Of a stretch of 56,321 nt of DNA, positions 24,575-33,906 are shown piece by piece. The notes under the pieces are model-generated. The model did no database searches. It was not told the origin of the DNA and saw only the letters and a list, made by a program, of their open reading frames with translations. The DNA is from Syntrophorhabdales bacterium (GTDB taxonomy: Bacteria; Desulfobacterota; Syntrophorhabdia; Syntrophorhabdales; WCHB1-27): assembly GCA_035541455.1 (NCBI GenBank), contig DATKNH010000017.1, positions 1 through 56,321 on the forward strand. The letters are read 5' to 3'. Made by a program: the position numbers and the translations under genes. Position 1 is the stretch's first letter, and each line of letters starts with the position of its first letter.

Positions 24575-25705
24575 GTGAAGAGATTGGCTATGAGCGTGGG
24601 AGTGACGTTGGCGCTACTGATCGCGTTCACTCACGCGTCTGCAAAAGAGATTGTTAAGCTGGGATTGATTACACCCCTTACCGGCGATGTAAAGACATTC
24701 GGTGAATCGTCCAAGAACGCGTTTCTGATAGCAATAGAGGATTACTCGAAGACGGGCAAGTACCAGATCACGCAAGTCATAGCCGATGACAGGAATGACG
24801 CAACCGAGGGAACGAATGCAGCACTTAAGCTCATCACCCAGGACAGGGTTGCCGGCATTATTGGTCCCTTGACCTCGAAGATTGCCATACCGGTGAGCGA
24901 AATCGCAGAAAAGAACAAAATACCCATGATCAGCAATGCTGCCACCAGCCCGAAGGTTACCGTATACGACGGAAAAAGAAAGGCATATGTCTTCAGGTCG
25001 TGTTTCACCGATCCGTTTCAGGGCAGTGTTGTTGCAAATTTCGCACTCAAAGATTTGAAGGCAAAAACAGCGGCCGTGCTGTACGACGTGGGTAATGATT
25101 ACTCAAAGGGTCTTGCCGAGTTCTTTAAAGCCACGTTCGAGAAAGCCAAAGCCACGATTGTCGCGTATGAATCTTATCAGAAAGACGATGTGGATTTCTC
25201 AGCGCTTATCACGAAGATCGGGATCAAAAAACCTGACGTCATCTTCCTTCCGGATTACTACAACAAGGCGGCTCTCATCGCGAGGCAGGTGCGAGAGAAG
25301 GCGTTGAAATCGCCATTATTGGGAGGCGACGGGTGGGATTCACCAGATCTGATCAAGATCGGCGGTTCGGCCATTACGGGTAATTACTTCACAAATCACT
25401 ATTCTCCGGAAAGAAAAGACAAGGTGGCCGAGGCATTCATCGCGAAGTACAAACAGAAGCACAACGCAGTTCCCGACGCGCTCGCCGCGCTTGCCTACGA
25501 TGCGGCTATGATCTACCTGCAGTCGCTGGACAAAGCAAAGAAGCCCGCACCTGAAGAGGTAATGAAAGTTTTGACCACCCTCAAGGACTTCAAGGGAGTC
25601 ACCGGTACTATATCTTTTGATAAGAATGGCGACCCGGTAAAATCAGCCGTGATTCTGCGAGTAGAGAAAGACGGATTCAAGTACGTGACAACAGTAAACC
25701 CGTGA
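24575..25705 (+). CDS. livK: Branched-chain amino-acid ABC transporter, substrate-binding protein
   Basis: 376 aa. A signal peptide (about 22 residues, ending HASA) is followed by a type I periplasmic binding fold: KLGLITPLTGDVKTFGES, a GIIGPLTSKIAIPVSEIAEK motif and AALAYDAAMIYLQSL. The GTG start has AAGGAGGA five bases upstream; the frame extends further upstream but that part lacks a signal peptide. It captures leucine/isoleucine/valine or another small amide ligand in the periplasm and delivers it to LivHM. A hairpin repeat separates it from livH, consistent with more of this protein than of the permease. Confidence 0.92.
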   Translation: MKRLAMSVGVTLALLIAFTHASAKEIVKLGLITPLTGDVKTFGESSKNAFLIAIEDYSKTGKYQITQVIADDRNDATEGTNAALKLITQDRVAGIIGPLTSKIAIPVSEIAEKNKIPMISNAATSPKVTVYDGKRKAYVFRSCFTDPFQGSVVANFALKDLKAKTAAVLYDVGNDYSKGLAEFFKATFEKAKATIVAYESYQKDDVDFSALITKIGIKKPDVIFLPDYYNKAALIARQVREKALKSPLLGGDGWDSPDLIKIGGSAITGNYFTNHYSPERKDKVAEAFIAKYKQKHNAVPDALAALAYDAAMIYLQSLDKAKKPAPEEVMKVLTTLKDFKGVTGTISFDKNGDPVKSAVILRVEKDGFKYVTTVNP

Positions 25706-25811
25706 ATCCATTTTTCTTGTCCGGGCTCCGGCTTTCGCCGAACGTCGTCAGGAGAGGCCCTTGGTTTTGAAGCGACATAATGGGCACATATACTGATTAT
25801 TCGCGGCAAGT

Positions 25812-25914
25812 AAAAAGCTCCAAATGCGAGGCGCTCAAGCCACGAGGAACGGAGGCGTACTGGGATGTACGTCGGAGAGACGCGGGGCGCAGGCAACGAC
25901 GCAGATGGACTTTT
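25812..25914. repeat. Dispersed hairpin repeat, family A copy 3
   Basis: The arms AAAAAGCTCCAAATGC (25812-25827) and GCAGATGGACTTTT (25901-25914) pair imperfectly. The core GAGGCGCTCAAGCC, GGAGGCGTACTGGGATGTAC and GGGCGCAGGCAACGA matches copy 2 almost base for base. It lies between the binding-protein and permease genes. Confidence 0.7.
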
Positions 25915-25931
25915 GACGCCGCCGCACCCTG

Positions 25932-26822
25932 ATGGAAACACTAAGTTACGTCTTGCAACAGCTGATCAACGGCCTTCAGTTAGGCGCTGTCTATGCGTTG
26001 ATCGCCCTCGGCTACACCATGGTATATGGCGTGCTGAGGCTCATCAACTTTGCCCATGGCGACATTTTTATGTTCGGGGCCTTTACGGCCTACTATCTCA
26101 TAGCCAAGTGGGATGTACCGATCTACCTTGTGTTTCCAATTACCATGGCGGTCACAGCCACGCTCGGCTTCCTCATCGAAAAGATCGCCTATAAGCCTTT
26201 GAGGTCGGCGCCGAAGATCGCCCTTCTTATTACTGCGGTGGGCGTATCTCTCTTCCTGGAATACTTCCTCAGCCTCAACAGCCTTTTTACGCCAAACTAC
26301 ATAGGGTTTCCGAGACCCTTCGAGGTTACCGGCTACGAGCTTCCGCTTTTCACCGTTACTAACGTCCAGATTATAATCTTCGCCGTGACAGCGCTATCTC
26401 TGGTGCTGCTCTATCTGCTCATTTATCACACAAAGCATGGTCGGGCCATGCGCGCCCTCTCTCATGACCAGGAAGTAGCCTCGTTGATGGGCATTCCGGT
26501 GGATGGGATCATCTCGTTCACATTCATTGTAGGCGCAGCCCTTGCAGGCCTCGGGGGTATCCTTTACGGCTTCGCCTACCCTCAGATCAACGTATTCATG
26601 GGCATCATGCCGGGAATCAAATCATTCATAGCTGCGGTGCTGGGAGGCATAGGCATCATCCACGGCGCCGTATTGGGAGGATTGATTATAGGCGTTTCAG
26701 AAGTTTTCGTCTCCGCCTTCCTCTCGTCCACAATGCGCGACGGGGTCATATTTTTCATTCTCTTTCTCGTTCTTCTCTTGAAGCCGAGTGGCATTTTCGG
26801 AAAATGGATCGACAAGGTATGA
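25932..26822 (+). CDS. livH: Branched-chain amino-acid ABC transporter permease
   Basis: 296 aa, about eight transmembrane helices. LQLGAVYALIALGYTMVYG, LINFAHGDIFMFGAF and MRALSHDQEVASLMGI are the LivH pattern, with the EAA-like loop for the ATPases. It is the inner-membrane half of the channel with LivM. Its stop overlaps the livM start (ATGA). Confidence 0.95.
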   Translation: METLSYVLQQLINGLQLGAVYALIALGYTMVYGVLRLINFAHGDIFMFGAFTAYYLIAKWDVPIYLVFPITMAVTATLGFLIEKIAYKPLRSAPKIALLITAVGVSLFLEYFLSLNSLFTPNYIGFPRPFEVTGYELPLFTVTNVQIIIFAVTALSLVLLYLLIYHTKHGRAMRALSHDQEVASLMGIPVDGIISFTFIVGAALAGLGGILYGFAYPQINVFMGIMPGIKSFIAAVLGGIGIIHGAVLGGLIIGVSEVFVSAFLSSTMRDGVIFFILFLVLLLKPSGIFGKWIDKV

Positions 26823-27784
26823 GCTTTTTTTCAAGCGCAAAGAGATTCCTGATCTGTTCGGCTATCGCCTACCTCCTCCTGAAAGGACTCTTTTTGAGCG
26901 GCTTGCTCACCCAGTATATCCAGCAGATAATTCTTTTTTCTTTCATCGCCATTCTGACCTCGCTGGGCCTCAACGTCATCTACGGTTACACCGGCCAGTT
27001 CTCTCTGGGTCATGCAGCATTCTACGGCATCGGCGCATACACCGCAGCATACCTGGGCGCGCTTTTTAAGGTGGATTCCATCTTAACCTTCCTTCCCGTT
27101 CTTTGCCTGGCGGGCGCCATGGCCGGGTGTGTAGGCTACGTGGTCGGCGTTCCCATCTTGAGACTGAGGGACGACTTCCTCGCAATCGCTACGCTGGGCT
27201 TCGGCATTTTTGTAAAGGTGCTCTTTGATAATTCGGACAGGGTGTCCGAGGTGCTTGGCGGATCGCGTGGTTTCATCGGCATACCCAAGATCGTGAACCT
27301 TGAGGTAGCCTTCTTTGCCATGGTGTTTCTTATCCTCGTGACCCGAAACCTTATTTTTTCACGCTACGGCCTTTTCTGGCAATGCATCAAGGATGACGAG
27401 CTGGCGTCCACCGCATTCGGCATTAATACGGCCAGAATGAAGCTCATGGCCTTCACCTATGGCTGCGTACTCGCAGGCGTCGGCGGGGCTCTCTATGCGT
27501 ACCTGTACTCCTTCCTTCATCCGTCAAATTTTGATTTTCTCAGGTCGATCGATTTTTTGATAATCGTGATCGTCGGCGGCATGGGAAGCATCACCGGCAC
27601 CATATACGCAGGGCTGCTTTGGGTCGCGTTGATAGAGGGGTTGCGGATCGGCCTTCCTGCCCAGGTCCTTGAATTCAGGTGGGTGCTCATTCCCCTATTT
27701 CTGATCATTGTCATGATGTGGAAGCCCTACGGGCTTCTCGCCCGAAAAGAATCAAAATTTCTCGGCCTGGGCGGGAACGGATGA
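26819..27784 (+). CDS. livM: Branched-chain amino-acid ABC transporter permease
   Basis: 321 aa, with about eight or nine transmembrane helices. YGYTGQFSLGHAAFYGIGAY and GGSRGFIGIP are conserved in LivM. The ATG at 26819 overlaps the livH stop by four bases, and the gene ends in a four-base overlap with livG, so the operon is translationally coupled. Confidence 0.94.
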   Translation: MSFFSSAKRFLICSAIAYLLLKGLFLSGLLTQYIQQIILFSFIAILTSLGLNVIYGYTGQFSLGHAAFYGIGAYTAAYLGALFKVDSILTFLPVLCLAGAMAGCVGYVVGVPILRLRDDFLAIATLGFGIFVKVLFDNSDRVSEVLGGSRGFIGIPKIVNLEVAFFAMVFLILVTRNLIFSRYGLFWQCIKDDELASTAFGINTARMKLMAFTYGCVLAGVGGALYAYLYSFLHPSNFDFLRSIDFLIIVIVGGMGSITGTIYAGLLWVALIEGLRIGLPAQVLEFRWVLIPLFLIIVMMWKPYGLLARKESKFLGLGGNG

Positions 27785-28554
27785 AAGCCCTGGAGGCCAG
27801 CGGTCTTAAGAAGAGTTTTGGAGGTGTACAGGCAGTCGACGACCTTACGTTTTCCGTTGAGGAGCACGAGACACTCGGCATCATAGGCCCGAACGGGGCA
27901 GGCAAAACAACGCTCTTCAACCTGATCACTGCCATATACAAGCCTGACGCCGGCAGCGTCACGCTCTTCGGTGAGTCGCTGCGCGGCGTGCCTGCGCACC
28001 GCCTTTCCCATCTGGGTATAGCAAGAACGTTCCAGAACCTGCGCCTCTTCAACAGCCTCACTGCTCTGCAGAACCTTACCGCCCCGATACTGGCCATGAA
28101 AGGCTACGGGTTAAACGCTGCCATCTTCAAAGGACACCGCTACGTAAGCATTGAACGCTCTGCCGAGGAAAAGGCACGTACAATACTGGACTTCTTTCAG
28201 CTCTCCGCCAAAGCGAACCTGGCCCCTAACAATCTCCCTTACGGCGATCAAAGAAAACTGGAGATTGCCCGGGCGCTCTGCACCGGTCCCCGGCTCCTGC
28301 TCATCGACGAGCCGGGCGCCGGCATGAACCCCAAAGAAATCAGGGATCTGCTCAAGATACTGCGGCAGGTTAAGGAGCACTTCCGCCTCACCATCGTCCT
28401 GATAGAGCACCAGATGGGCCTCGTCATGAATCTATCCGACCGGGTGCTTGCCATGGATTTCGGTGAGAAGATCGCAGAGGGCACGCCGGCCGAGATCAAA
28501 AAGGACAAGAGGGTCATCGAAGCTTACCTGGGGGATGAATCAATAACATGCTGA
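27781..28554 (+). CDS. livG: Branched-chain amino-acid ABC transporter ATPase
   Basis: 257 aa. Walker A is GPNGAGKTTLFN; the signature is a modified LPYGDQRKLEIARAL; Walker B is LLLIDEPGAGMN; the C-terminal LivG extension is present. The ATG overlaps the livM stop. It powers transport together with LivF. Confidence 0.95.
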   Translation: MKALEASGLKKSFGGVQAVDDLTFSVEEHETLGIIGPNGAGKTTLFNLITAIYKPDAGSVTLFGESLRGVPAHRLSHLGIARTFQNLRLFNSLTALQNLTAPILAMKGYGLNAAIFKGHRYVSIERSAEEKARTILDFFQLSAKANLAPNNLPYGDQRKLEIARALCTGPRLLLIDEPGAGMNPKEIRDLLKILRQVKEHFRLTIVLIEHQMGLVMNLSDRVLAMDFGEKIAEGTPAEIKKDKRVIEAYLGDESITC

Positions 28555-29276
28555 TGCACATCTCTCATCTTTACGTGAGGTACGGCTCTCTGCGGGCCCT
28601 GCATGGCGTCAGCCTCGACGTGAACGAAGGAGAAATTCTGTCGATCATCGGCGCAAACGGTGCAGGGAAGACAACCCTCCTTAAAGTAATCTCCGGACTC
28701 CTGCGCGCCGAGTCGGGTGACATCGACTATCATGGCAGGAACATAAGCAAAGAGCGGCCGGACCGGTTGGTGCAGATGGGCATCTGCATGGTGCCTGAAG
28801 GACGACGCATTTTTCCGAACCTCAGTGTGAAGGAAAACCTTCAAATAGGCGCTTATACCGTGGGGAGGCGCCTGCGCCATCAATTGCTGGACCTGGCGCT
28901 TCATACGTTTCCGAAACTGAAAGAGCGGCTCTCGCAACATGCAGGTACACTCTCCGGAGGAGAACAGCAGATGCTAGCCGTAGGCCGGGCATTGATGGGC
29001 AACCCTCAACTTCTCCTTCTGGATGAGCCTTCCATGGGGCTTTCACCTCTCATTACAAAAGAAATCTTTTCCCTCATCAGGACTATTAACAGAGAAAAGA
29101 GCATTGCCATGATCCTCGTTGAGCAAAACGCCCATATGGCCCTGGAACACAGCCACAGGACGTACGTGCTCGAGACAGGAAGAGTAGTCATGGAAGGCGC
29201 ATCTGATGTCATCAAGTGCGATCCGGCGGTCATCGAAGCCTACCTCGGGTTTGAGGCCGATGAACAACCCGCTTGA
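28548..29276 (+). CDS. livF: Branched-chain amino-acid ABC transporter ATPase
   Basis: 242 aa. Walker A is GANGAGKTTLLK, the signature LSGGEQQMLAVGRAL, Walker B LLLLDEPSMGLS, followed by the switch region LVEQNAHMAL. It overlaps livG by seven bases; a second ATG two codons later would reduce the overlap to one base. It is the last gene of the liv operon, followed by tRNA-Ser. Confidence 0.95.
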   Translation: MLMHISHLYVRYGSLRALHGVSLDVNEGEILSIIGANGAGKTTLLKVISGLLRAESGDIDYHGRNISKERPDRLVQMGICMVPEGRRIFPNLSVKENLQIGAYTVGRRLRHQLLDLALHTFPKLKERLSQHAGTLSGGEQQMLAVGRALMGNPQLLLLDEPSMGLSPLITKEIFSLIRTINREKSIAMILVEQNAHMALEHSHRTYVLETGRVVMEGASDVIKCDPAVIEAYLGFEADEQPA

Positions 29277-29301
29277 GTAGCCCCTTTCGGTATGCTATAA
29301 C
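29273..29301 (+). promoter_or_regulatory. Promoter for tRNA-Ser
   Basis: TTGAGT (29273-29278), a 17-bp spacer and TATAAC (29296-29301) place the transcription start close to the first tRNA base at 29310. The -35 box overlaps the livF stop codon. Confidence 0.5.
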
Positions 29302-29309
29302 AATCGCAA

Positions 29310-29402
29310 GGAGAGATGTCCGAGCGGCTGAAGGAGCACGACTGGAAATCGTGTGCACGGGCAAAACTCGTGCCGAGGGTTCAAATCCCTCTCTCTCCGC
29401 CA
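29310..29402 (+). tRNA. tRNA-Ser (anticodon GGA)
   Basis: The acceptor GGAGAGA pairs with TCTCTCC and the CCA end is encoded. The anticodon stem CACGA/TCGTG encloses CTGGAAA, giving anticodon GGA (serine, UCC/UCU). A long variable arm and the T loop GGTTCAAATCC are present, as expected for a serine tRNA. Confidence 0.95.
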
Positions 29403-29404
29403 GA

Positions 29405-29485
29405 TTTTAGTGTCTAGTGATTAGTGGTTAGTGGTAAAGATCCCTTGTGGCTGTCACTAAACACTATACACTGAACACCAGTCCC
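29405..29485. repeat. Heptamer-repeat hairpin (family E copy 2)
   Basis: TTTAGTGTCTAGTGATTAGTG and GTTAGTGG face CACTAAACACTATACACTG and AACACC, so the region can fold back in several registers. It separates tRNA-Ser from the SRP RNA and may serve as a transcript end. Its design resembles 12003-12171. Confidence 0.45.
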
Positions 29486-29497
29486 TGTAATTAAAAA

Positions 29498-29592
29498 AGC
29501 CGGGCCCTGCGCAACGTGATAGCTACGAACCCCGTCAGGTCCGGAAGGAAGCAGCGGTAGTAGTCACTCCGTGTGCCGCAGGTAGCCTGGCT
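29498..29592 (+). ncRNA. ffs: Signal recognition particle RNA, small bacterial type
   Basis: The ends AGCCGGGC and GCCTGGCT pair. The apex has the SRP hallmark GTCAGGTCCGGAAGGAAGCA, the symmetric loop and GNAR tetraloop region that binds Ffh. The length of about 95 bases is that of the 4.5S-type RNA. It lies upstream of dnaX, a common bacterial order. Confidence 0.93.
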
Positions 29593-29775
29593 TTAAATAA
29601 ATAGGGTCACGGGGCATGGGTCACGGGTCACGTAAAGACTCCAATGGACGCATTAAGGGTTTGGGCAACAAATGGATTCCGATCGTCAATCTGAAGCAAA
29701 CGTAACCACCCGCTTCCCTGTCTTCCTCACCGGACCCTTGATCTTTGACCCATATTCCATAATCCTGGTCTCGAC

Positions 29776-31374
29776 ATGAGCACGTATACTGTAATCGCCC
29801 GCAGATGGCGGCCCAAGACGTTTGAGGATGTAATCGGTCAACCCCACATCGTGACAACCCTCAGAAATGCAATGAAGTCCGGAAGAATGGCTCATGCCTA
29901 CCTCTTTTCGGGACCACGCGGCGTAGGCAAGACCTCTGTAGCACGGATTCTTGCAAAGGCCGTCAACTGCGTCCACATCAAAGATGGCGAGCCCTGCAAC
30001 GGCTGCGAAAGCTGCAAGGCGATCGACAGCGGGGGATACGTCGATGTCATCGAGATCGATGCTGCATCAAACCGGGGCATCAACGAAATAAAGGAACTGC
30101 GGGAGACGGTACGCTACCTTCCGATGGAGGGTAAGTACAAAGTCTATATCATGGATGAAGCCCACATGCTCACCACCGAGGCGTTCAACGCGCTGCTCAA
30201 GACATTGGAGGAGCCACCGGGCCATAATATCTTCATCCTCGCGACAACGGAACAGCAGAAGATCCCGTACACCATAATGTCCCGATGCCAGCGGTTCGAT
30301 TTCAGGAGGATCTCTGAAGCGGAGATCATCCAGCAGATGCAGCGCATCTGCACTGAAGAGGGGATTATCTTCGATGAGAAGGTGTTCGGCTATATCGTCA
30401 GAGAAGCTGACGGGAGCATGCGGGATGCCGAGTCGATCCTCGATCAGGTCATTGCGTATAGCGGCGATCATATTTCCGAGAGAGATGTCACAGACGTGGT
30501 AGGAGTGGTAGAACGGCAGCTCGTCTACCAGATCGTAGGATCAGTGATCGCCCGGGACGCGAAGAGCGGTCTCGCAGCCATCGAGCGCACGCTTGAGCAG
30601 GGATACGATGCGTACCAGGTGTATAAAGCTCTCGTCTCCTTTCTGAGAGACATGCTCATGATCAGGGTGTGGGAAGGAAAGCCACCCTTTCTCTTTATCG
30701 ACGACGCCGAGTGCAAGCAGATGGTCGAACTGGCCGGTCCTCTGGAATACTATGAGCTGCAGAATATGCTCAACTACGCGCTTCAGGCTGAGGATCTTGT
30801 GAGGGGAGCCTTTCCCAAAATCTCCCTGGAAATCCTCTTTATTAACCTCTACAACCTCTCTCGCTTGAGAGAAGTAGAGCATGTTCTCAGCAGTGCTCCT
30901 CAGGCTGTGCCCCAGCGAACTACGCCCCCGGTTGAACGGCAGGCGCCGTCGGCTCCCGACCCTGGCAGCACCTGCGCTCCTGAGACCAAACAGCCGGTCC
31001 GGCCGGCAGCACGGCGCGAGAAGGAGGAAGTGGATGCATCTGTCCGCACGGATCAGCCTCCGCCCGTAGTGCGGGCCTTTGAGCAAAGTCCCAGCGCTGA
31101 GGCGTTCCTTGAGTTTCTCAGGAATGAGAGCCCGGTGATCGGCAGTTCATTCCACGTGCTCGAAATCCGGATTGAAGATAACAAACCTGTCATCCTGCTT
31201 GATAAAAAGTTTGGCTTTGTCGGAAAGGATAACAACACAACAAATGAACTGAAGAGACTGGCGGCCCAGTTTTTCGGCAAGGAAGTCAGTCTGCAATTCT
31301 CTGATACGAACGGTACCAAAGAAGACTCTCTCGAAGATTATGTGAAAGAGGCAGAGTCCCTATTTAACGTGTAA
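29776..31374 (+). CDS. dnaX: DNA polymerase III subunit gamma/tau
   Basis: 532 aa. Walker A is GPRGVGKTSVAR, a zinc module follows (CVHIKDGEPCNGCESC), Walker B is VYIMDEAHML, and the sensor region is IPYTIMSRCQRFDF. Residues 1-365 are the clamp-loader core; the rest is a Pro/Ala-rich linker plus a C-terminal domain, so the tau form is encoded. No convincing slippery site for a short gamma form was seen. It starts the dnaX-ybaB-recR cluster, with an 11-bp gap to ybaB. Confidence 0.95.
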   Translation: MSTYTVIARRWRPKTFEDVIGQPHIVTTLRNAMKSGRMAHAYLFSGPRGVGKTSVARILAKAVNCVHIKDGEPCNGCESCKAIDSGGYVDVIEIDAASNRGINEIKELRETVRYLPMEGKYKVYIMDEAHMLTTEAFNALLKTLEEPPGHNIFILATTEQQKIPYTIMSRCQRFDFRRISEAEIIQQMQRICTEEGIIFDEKVFGYIVREADGSMRDAESILDQVIAYSGDHISERDVTDVVGVVERQLVYQIVGSVIARDAKSGLAAIERTLEQGYDAYQVYKALVSFLRDMLMIRVWEGKPPFLFIDDAECKQMVELAGPLEYYELQNMLNYALQAEDLVRGAFPKISLEILFINLYNLSRLREVEHVLSSAPQAVPQRTTPPVERQAPSAPDPGSTCAPETKQPVRPAARREKEEVDASVRTDQPPPVVRAFEQSPSAEAFLEFLRNESPVIGSSFHVLEIRIEDNKPVILLDKKFGFVGKDNNTTNELKRLAAQFFGKEVSLQFSDTNGTKEDSLEDYVKEAESLFNV

Positions 31375-31385
31375 AGGAGGTCCGA

Positions 31386-31700
31386 ATGACAAAAGGCTTT
31401 GGACAGCTTCTTAACCAGGCAAAAAAGATGCAGGAAAATTTCCAGAAGCTTCAGCAGGAGATGGAAAAGAAGACCATAGAGGCGCAGTCCGGTGGCGGTA
31501 TGGTGACCTGTGTGGTCAATGGTAAGCAGGAGATAGTCTCGCTCACTATTTCAAACGACGTGTGGCAAGAGCACGACAAGGAGATGCTGGAAGATCTTGT
31601 CGTCGCTGCCCTTAACGAAGGGCTCGAAAAATCCAAAGAGATGTGGAAAGAAGAGCTCGCCAAGATTACCGGCGGGGTTCAGCTGCCATTCGGTCTCTAA
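31386..31700 (+). CDS. ybaB: YbaB/EbfC family nucleoid-associated protein
   Basis: 104 aa. FGQLLNQAKKMQENFQKLQ, then TIEAQSGGGMVTCVVNGKQE and DLVVAALNEGLEKS are the conserved family blocks. It has an AAAGGAGGTCCG ribosome site. It binds DNA as a dimer and is almost always found between dnaX and recR, as here. Confidence 0.95.
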   Translation: MTKGFGQLLNQAKKMQENFQKLQQEMEKKTIEAQSGGGMVTCVVNGKQEIVSLTISNDVWQEHDKEMLEDLVVAALNEGLEKSKEMWKEELAKITGGVQLPFGL

Positions 31701-31706
31701 TCAGTA

Positions 31707-32327
31707 ATGTACTACCCTGAACCCATAGAACGTCTGATAGAGCAGCTGACAAGGCTTCCCGGCATAGGGAGAAAGACCGCGACAAGGCTCACCTTTTTTC
31801 TTTTGCACGCCAACAATGCGTACATCGCCGACTTATCGGAAAGTATTGCGCAATTAAAAGAGAAGATACGTCTCTGCAGCACCTGTTTCAATATCACTGA
31901 CACTGATCCGTGCCAGTATTGCAGGGATGATCACCGCGGCAGGGAAGTTATCTGCGTCGTGGAAGAACCGTCCCACATCATGATGATAGAGTCTTCCAAC
32001 CCCAGAGTGTATCGGTACCACGTCCTGCACGGGGTGATAAACCCTATAGAGGGCATAGGGCCAGAAGACATCAGGATCCCTGAACTCACACAGCGAATCG
32101 AAAAGGACGGCGTTGCAGAACTGATTATAGCCACCAATCCCACGATAGAAGGAAACACAACCGCTCACTACATAGCCGAACTCACAAAACCTCTTCACGT
32201 AAAGATCACCCGCATAGCCTCGGGAATTCCGGTGGGCGGAGACATTGTCTACACTGACCCTCTCACATTGAAGAGCGCGATCGAGAACAGAAAGAGTCTC
32301 ACTGACGATTCCAAGTCTCCCGATTGA
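31707..32327 (+). CDS. recR: Recombination protein RecR
   Basis: 206 aa. The N-terminal helix-hairpin-helix (LPGIGRKTATRLT) is followed by a C4 zinc finger (CSTCFNITDTDPCQYC) and a Toprim domain (VICVVEEPSHIMMIE...GVINPIEGIGPEDI). It loads RecA at gaps together with RecFO. It follows ybaB by 6 bp and ends convergent with a minus-strand radical SAM gene. Confidence 0.96.
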   Translation: MYYPEPIERLIEQLTRLPGIGRKTATRLTFFLLHANNAYIADLSESIAQLKEKIRLCSTCFNITDTDPCQYCRDDHRGREVICVVEEPSHIMMIESSNPRVYRYHVLHGVINPIEGIGPEDIRIPELTQRIEKDGVAELIIATNPTIEGNTTAHYIAELTKPLHVKITRIASGIPVGGDIVYTDPLTLKSAIENRKSLTDDSKSPD

Positions 32328-32417
32328 CAGCGTTCTCCTCCCAAAGAGTCGACCTGCGGAAAAAAGAACACTGTTATTCAGATAATCACGGAGTGCTCCT
32401 GCGACATGGGCTGTGGG

Positions 32418-33710
32418 CTAATGAGCACAATGCCGCAGGGCAAACGCATAGGCCAGATTCAGCGGCAGTGTCCAGTGCAACTGGACGGGTGAACGGGACA
32501 GGCGTTTGCAGACGCTGCCCAACGAATAGAAACGCTCATTGGCATACTGGAATCCGGCCAGCAGCGTCTCGGGACTCATGAGGCGGGGCTGGAATACCAC
32601 GTCGGTCCTTCCATTGTACCTGCTCCAGTCCTTCGTGAGAATCCTGTCCTCCCCTTCCAGGCGATTGTAGAGACGAGTTCCCGGAAACGGCGTCAGGATA
32701 TTGAAGGTCGCGTTTTGCACTCCCGCTGCCTCCAGGAAATCGAGTGTCTCCCCGAATACTGCTTCGGTGTCATGATCAAACCCGAAGATGATTCCGGCCT
32801 GCACCGATATGCCATGGGCGTGGATTCTCTCGATGGCCTGCGCGTATGCATCCACCCGGTTGAACCCTTTTGAAACTTCATTAACGCTGGCCTGCGTAAC
32901 CGACTCGAGCCCGATGAAGAGTTGCTTGCACCCACTGCGCGCAGCCAGTTCCAGGAATTCATCGCTCTCGGCTGCATGAATACTTGCCTGGCTGCTCCAC
33001 CATTTACGATACGGAGCGAGAGCCCGGAAGAGACTCTTCGCGTACTCCATGTCACTGGCGATATTATCATCCCACAAGATGATGACTTTGCCGCGGAATG
33101 AAGCGTACTCGCACGCGACGTCGTTCACCGGGCGTCTGCGCGGCCGGCACTGATACATCACCGCGAGAGCACAAAAATCGCACCGATTCGCACAGCCGCG
33201 CGTGGCAAACAGAACCCCCGCGGTATGGTCTCGCCGGTGGAGAAGGTTATGGCGCGACATCGGCAACTTGTCGAGAGCAGGCGGCTCAGAGCAGCAGTAA
33301 CGGTCGTGATACTGTCCGGCTTCAAATTCCTCAAGGAATCGCGGCCAGTGAAACTCGGCCTCCCCGACAAAGATAGCATCAGCGTGCAGACAGGCTTCAT
33401 CAGGCATAAGGGTCACATGCGGTCCGCCCAATGCGACGGTGACACCCCGCTGGCGGAAGGAGTCTGCAAGTTCGTACGCATGGGGCGCACTGGGTGTGTG
33501 AAACGTGATGGCAACAAGGTCCGCATGTGTATCGAGGTCAACGGGTTCGATTGCCTCATCAACGTGGCGAACCTCCCAATAGGGAGGCACAAATGCAGCG
33601 AGATATGGCATGGTGATCTGCTGGAAGTTGAGGACCCGCGACCGCCTCACCCTTTGCATGTCGGGAGATGAAGCGGTTATGAGAAGCAGGCTCTTTCGCA
33701 TCGAACACAT
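32418..33710 (-). CDS. B12-binding radical SAM protein
   Basis: 430 aa. The N-terminal part has the cobalamin-binding fold pattern (ADLVAITFHTPSAPHAYELA, VALGGPHVTLMPDEA, AIFVGEAEF). The radical SAM cluster is CANRCDFC near residues 176-183. The barrel continues with LWDDNIASD and FIGLESV. Family members methylate or rearrange unactivated carbons; many act on lipids, hopanoids or antibiotics. No substrate can be proposed from the neighbours. The ATG at 33710 is used; an ATG three codons later is the alternative. Confidence 0.84.
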   Translation of the reverse strand: MCSMRKSLLLITASSPDMQRVRRSRVLNFQQITMPYLAAFVPPYWEVRHVDEAIEPVDLDTHADLVAITFHTPSAPHAYELADSFRQRGVTVALGGPHVTLMPDEACLHADAIFVGEAEFHWPRFLEEFEAGQYHDRYCCSEPPALDKLPMSRHNLLHRRDHTAGVLFATRGCANRCDFCALAVMYQCRPRRRPVNDVACEYASFRGKVIILWDDNIASDMEYAKSLFRALAPYRKWWSSQASIHAAESDEFLELAARSGCKQLFIGLESVTQASVNEVSKGFNRVDAYAQAIERIHAHGISVQAGIIFGFDHDTEAVFGETLDFLEAAGVQNATFNILTPFPGTRLYNRLEGEDRILTKDWSRYNGRTDVVFQPRLMSPETLLAGFQYANERFYSLGSVCKRLSRSPVQLHWTLPLNLAYAFALRHCAH

Positions 33711-33906
33711 CAGTGATTCATTCTTTTCCGGCTCTCAGCTTATACTCCAGGAAAGCATGGCGTCAAGGGAAGACAAACGCGCCGGGCCAGCTGAAGTTTC
33801 CCGAGAGGAACGCTTCAGCGCAGGTGAGCTCTATGCGGTTGGCAAATGCTTTCGGGGTTTTCGATCGTGTGGTATAGTAAATGAGATGCGCGCCAGGGAT
33901 ACGCGG

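Noticed and set aside
29776-31374. Programmed frameshift in dnaX producing a short gamma subunit
   Set aside because: No A-rich slippery heptamer with a following hairpin was seen near the core/linker boundary; GATAAAAAG near 31201 is too far downstream.
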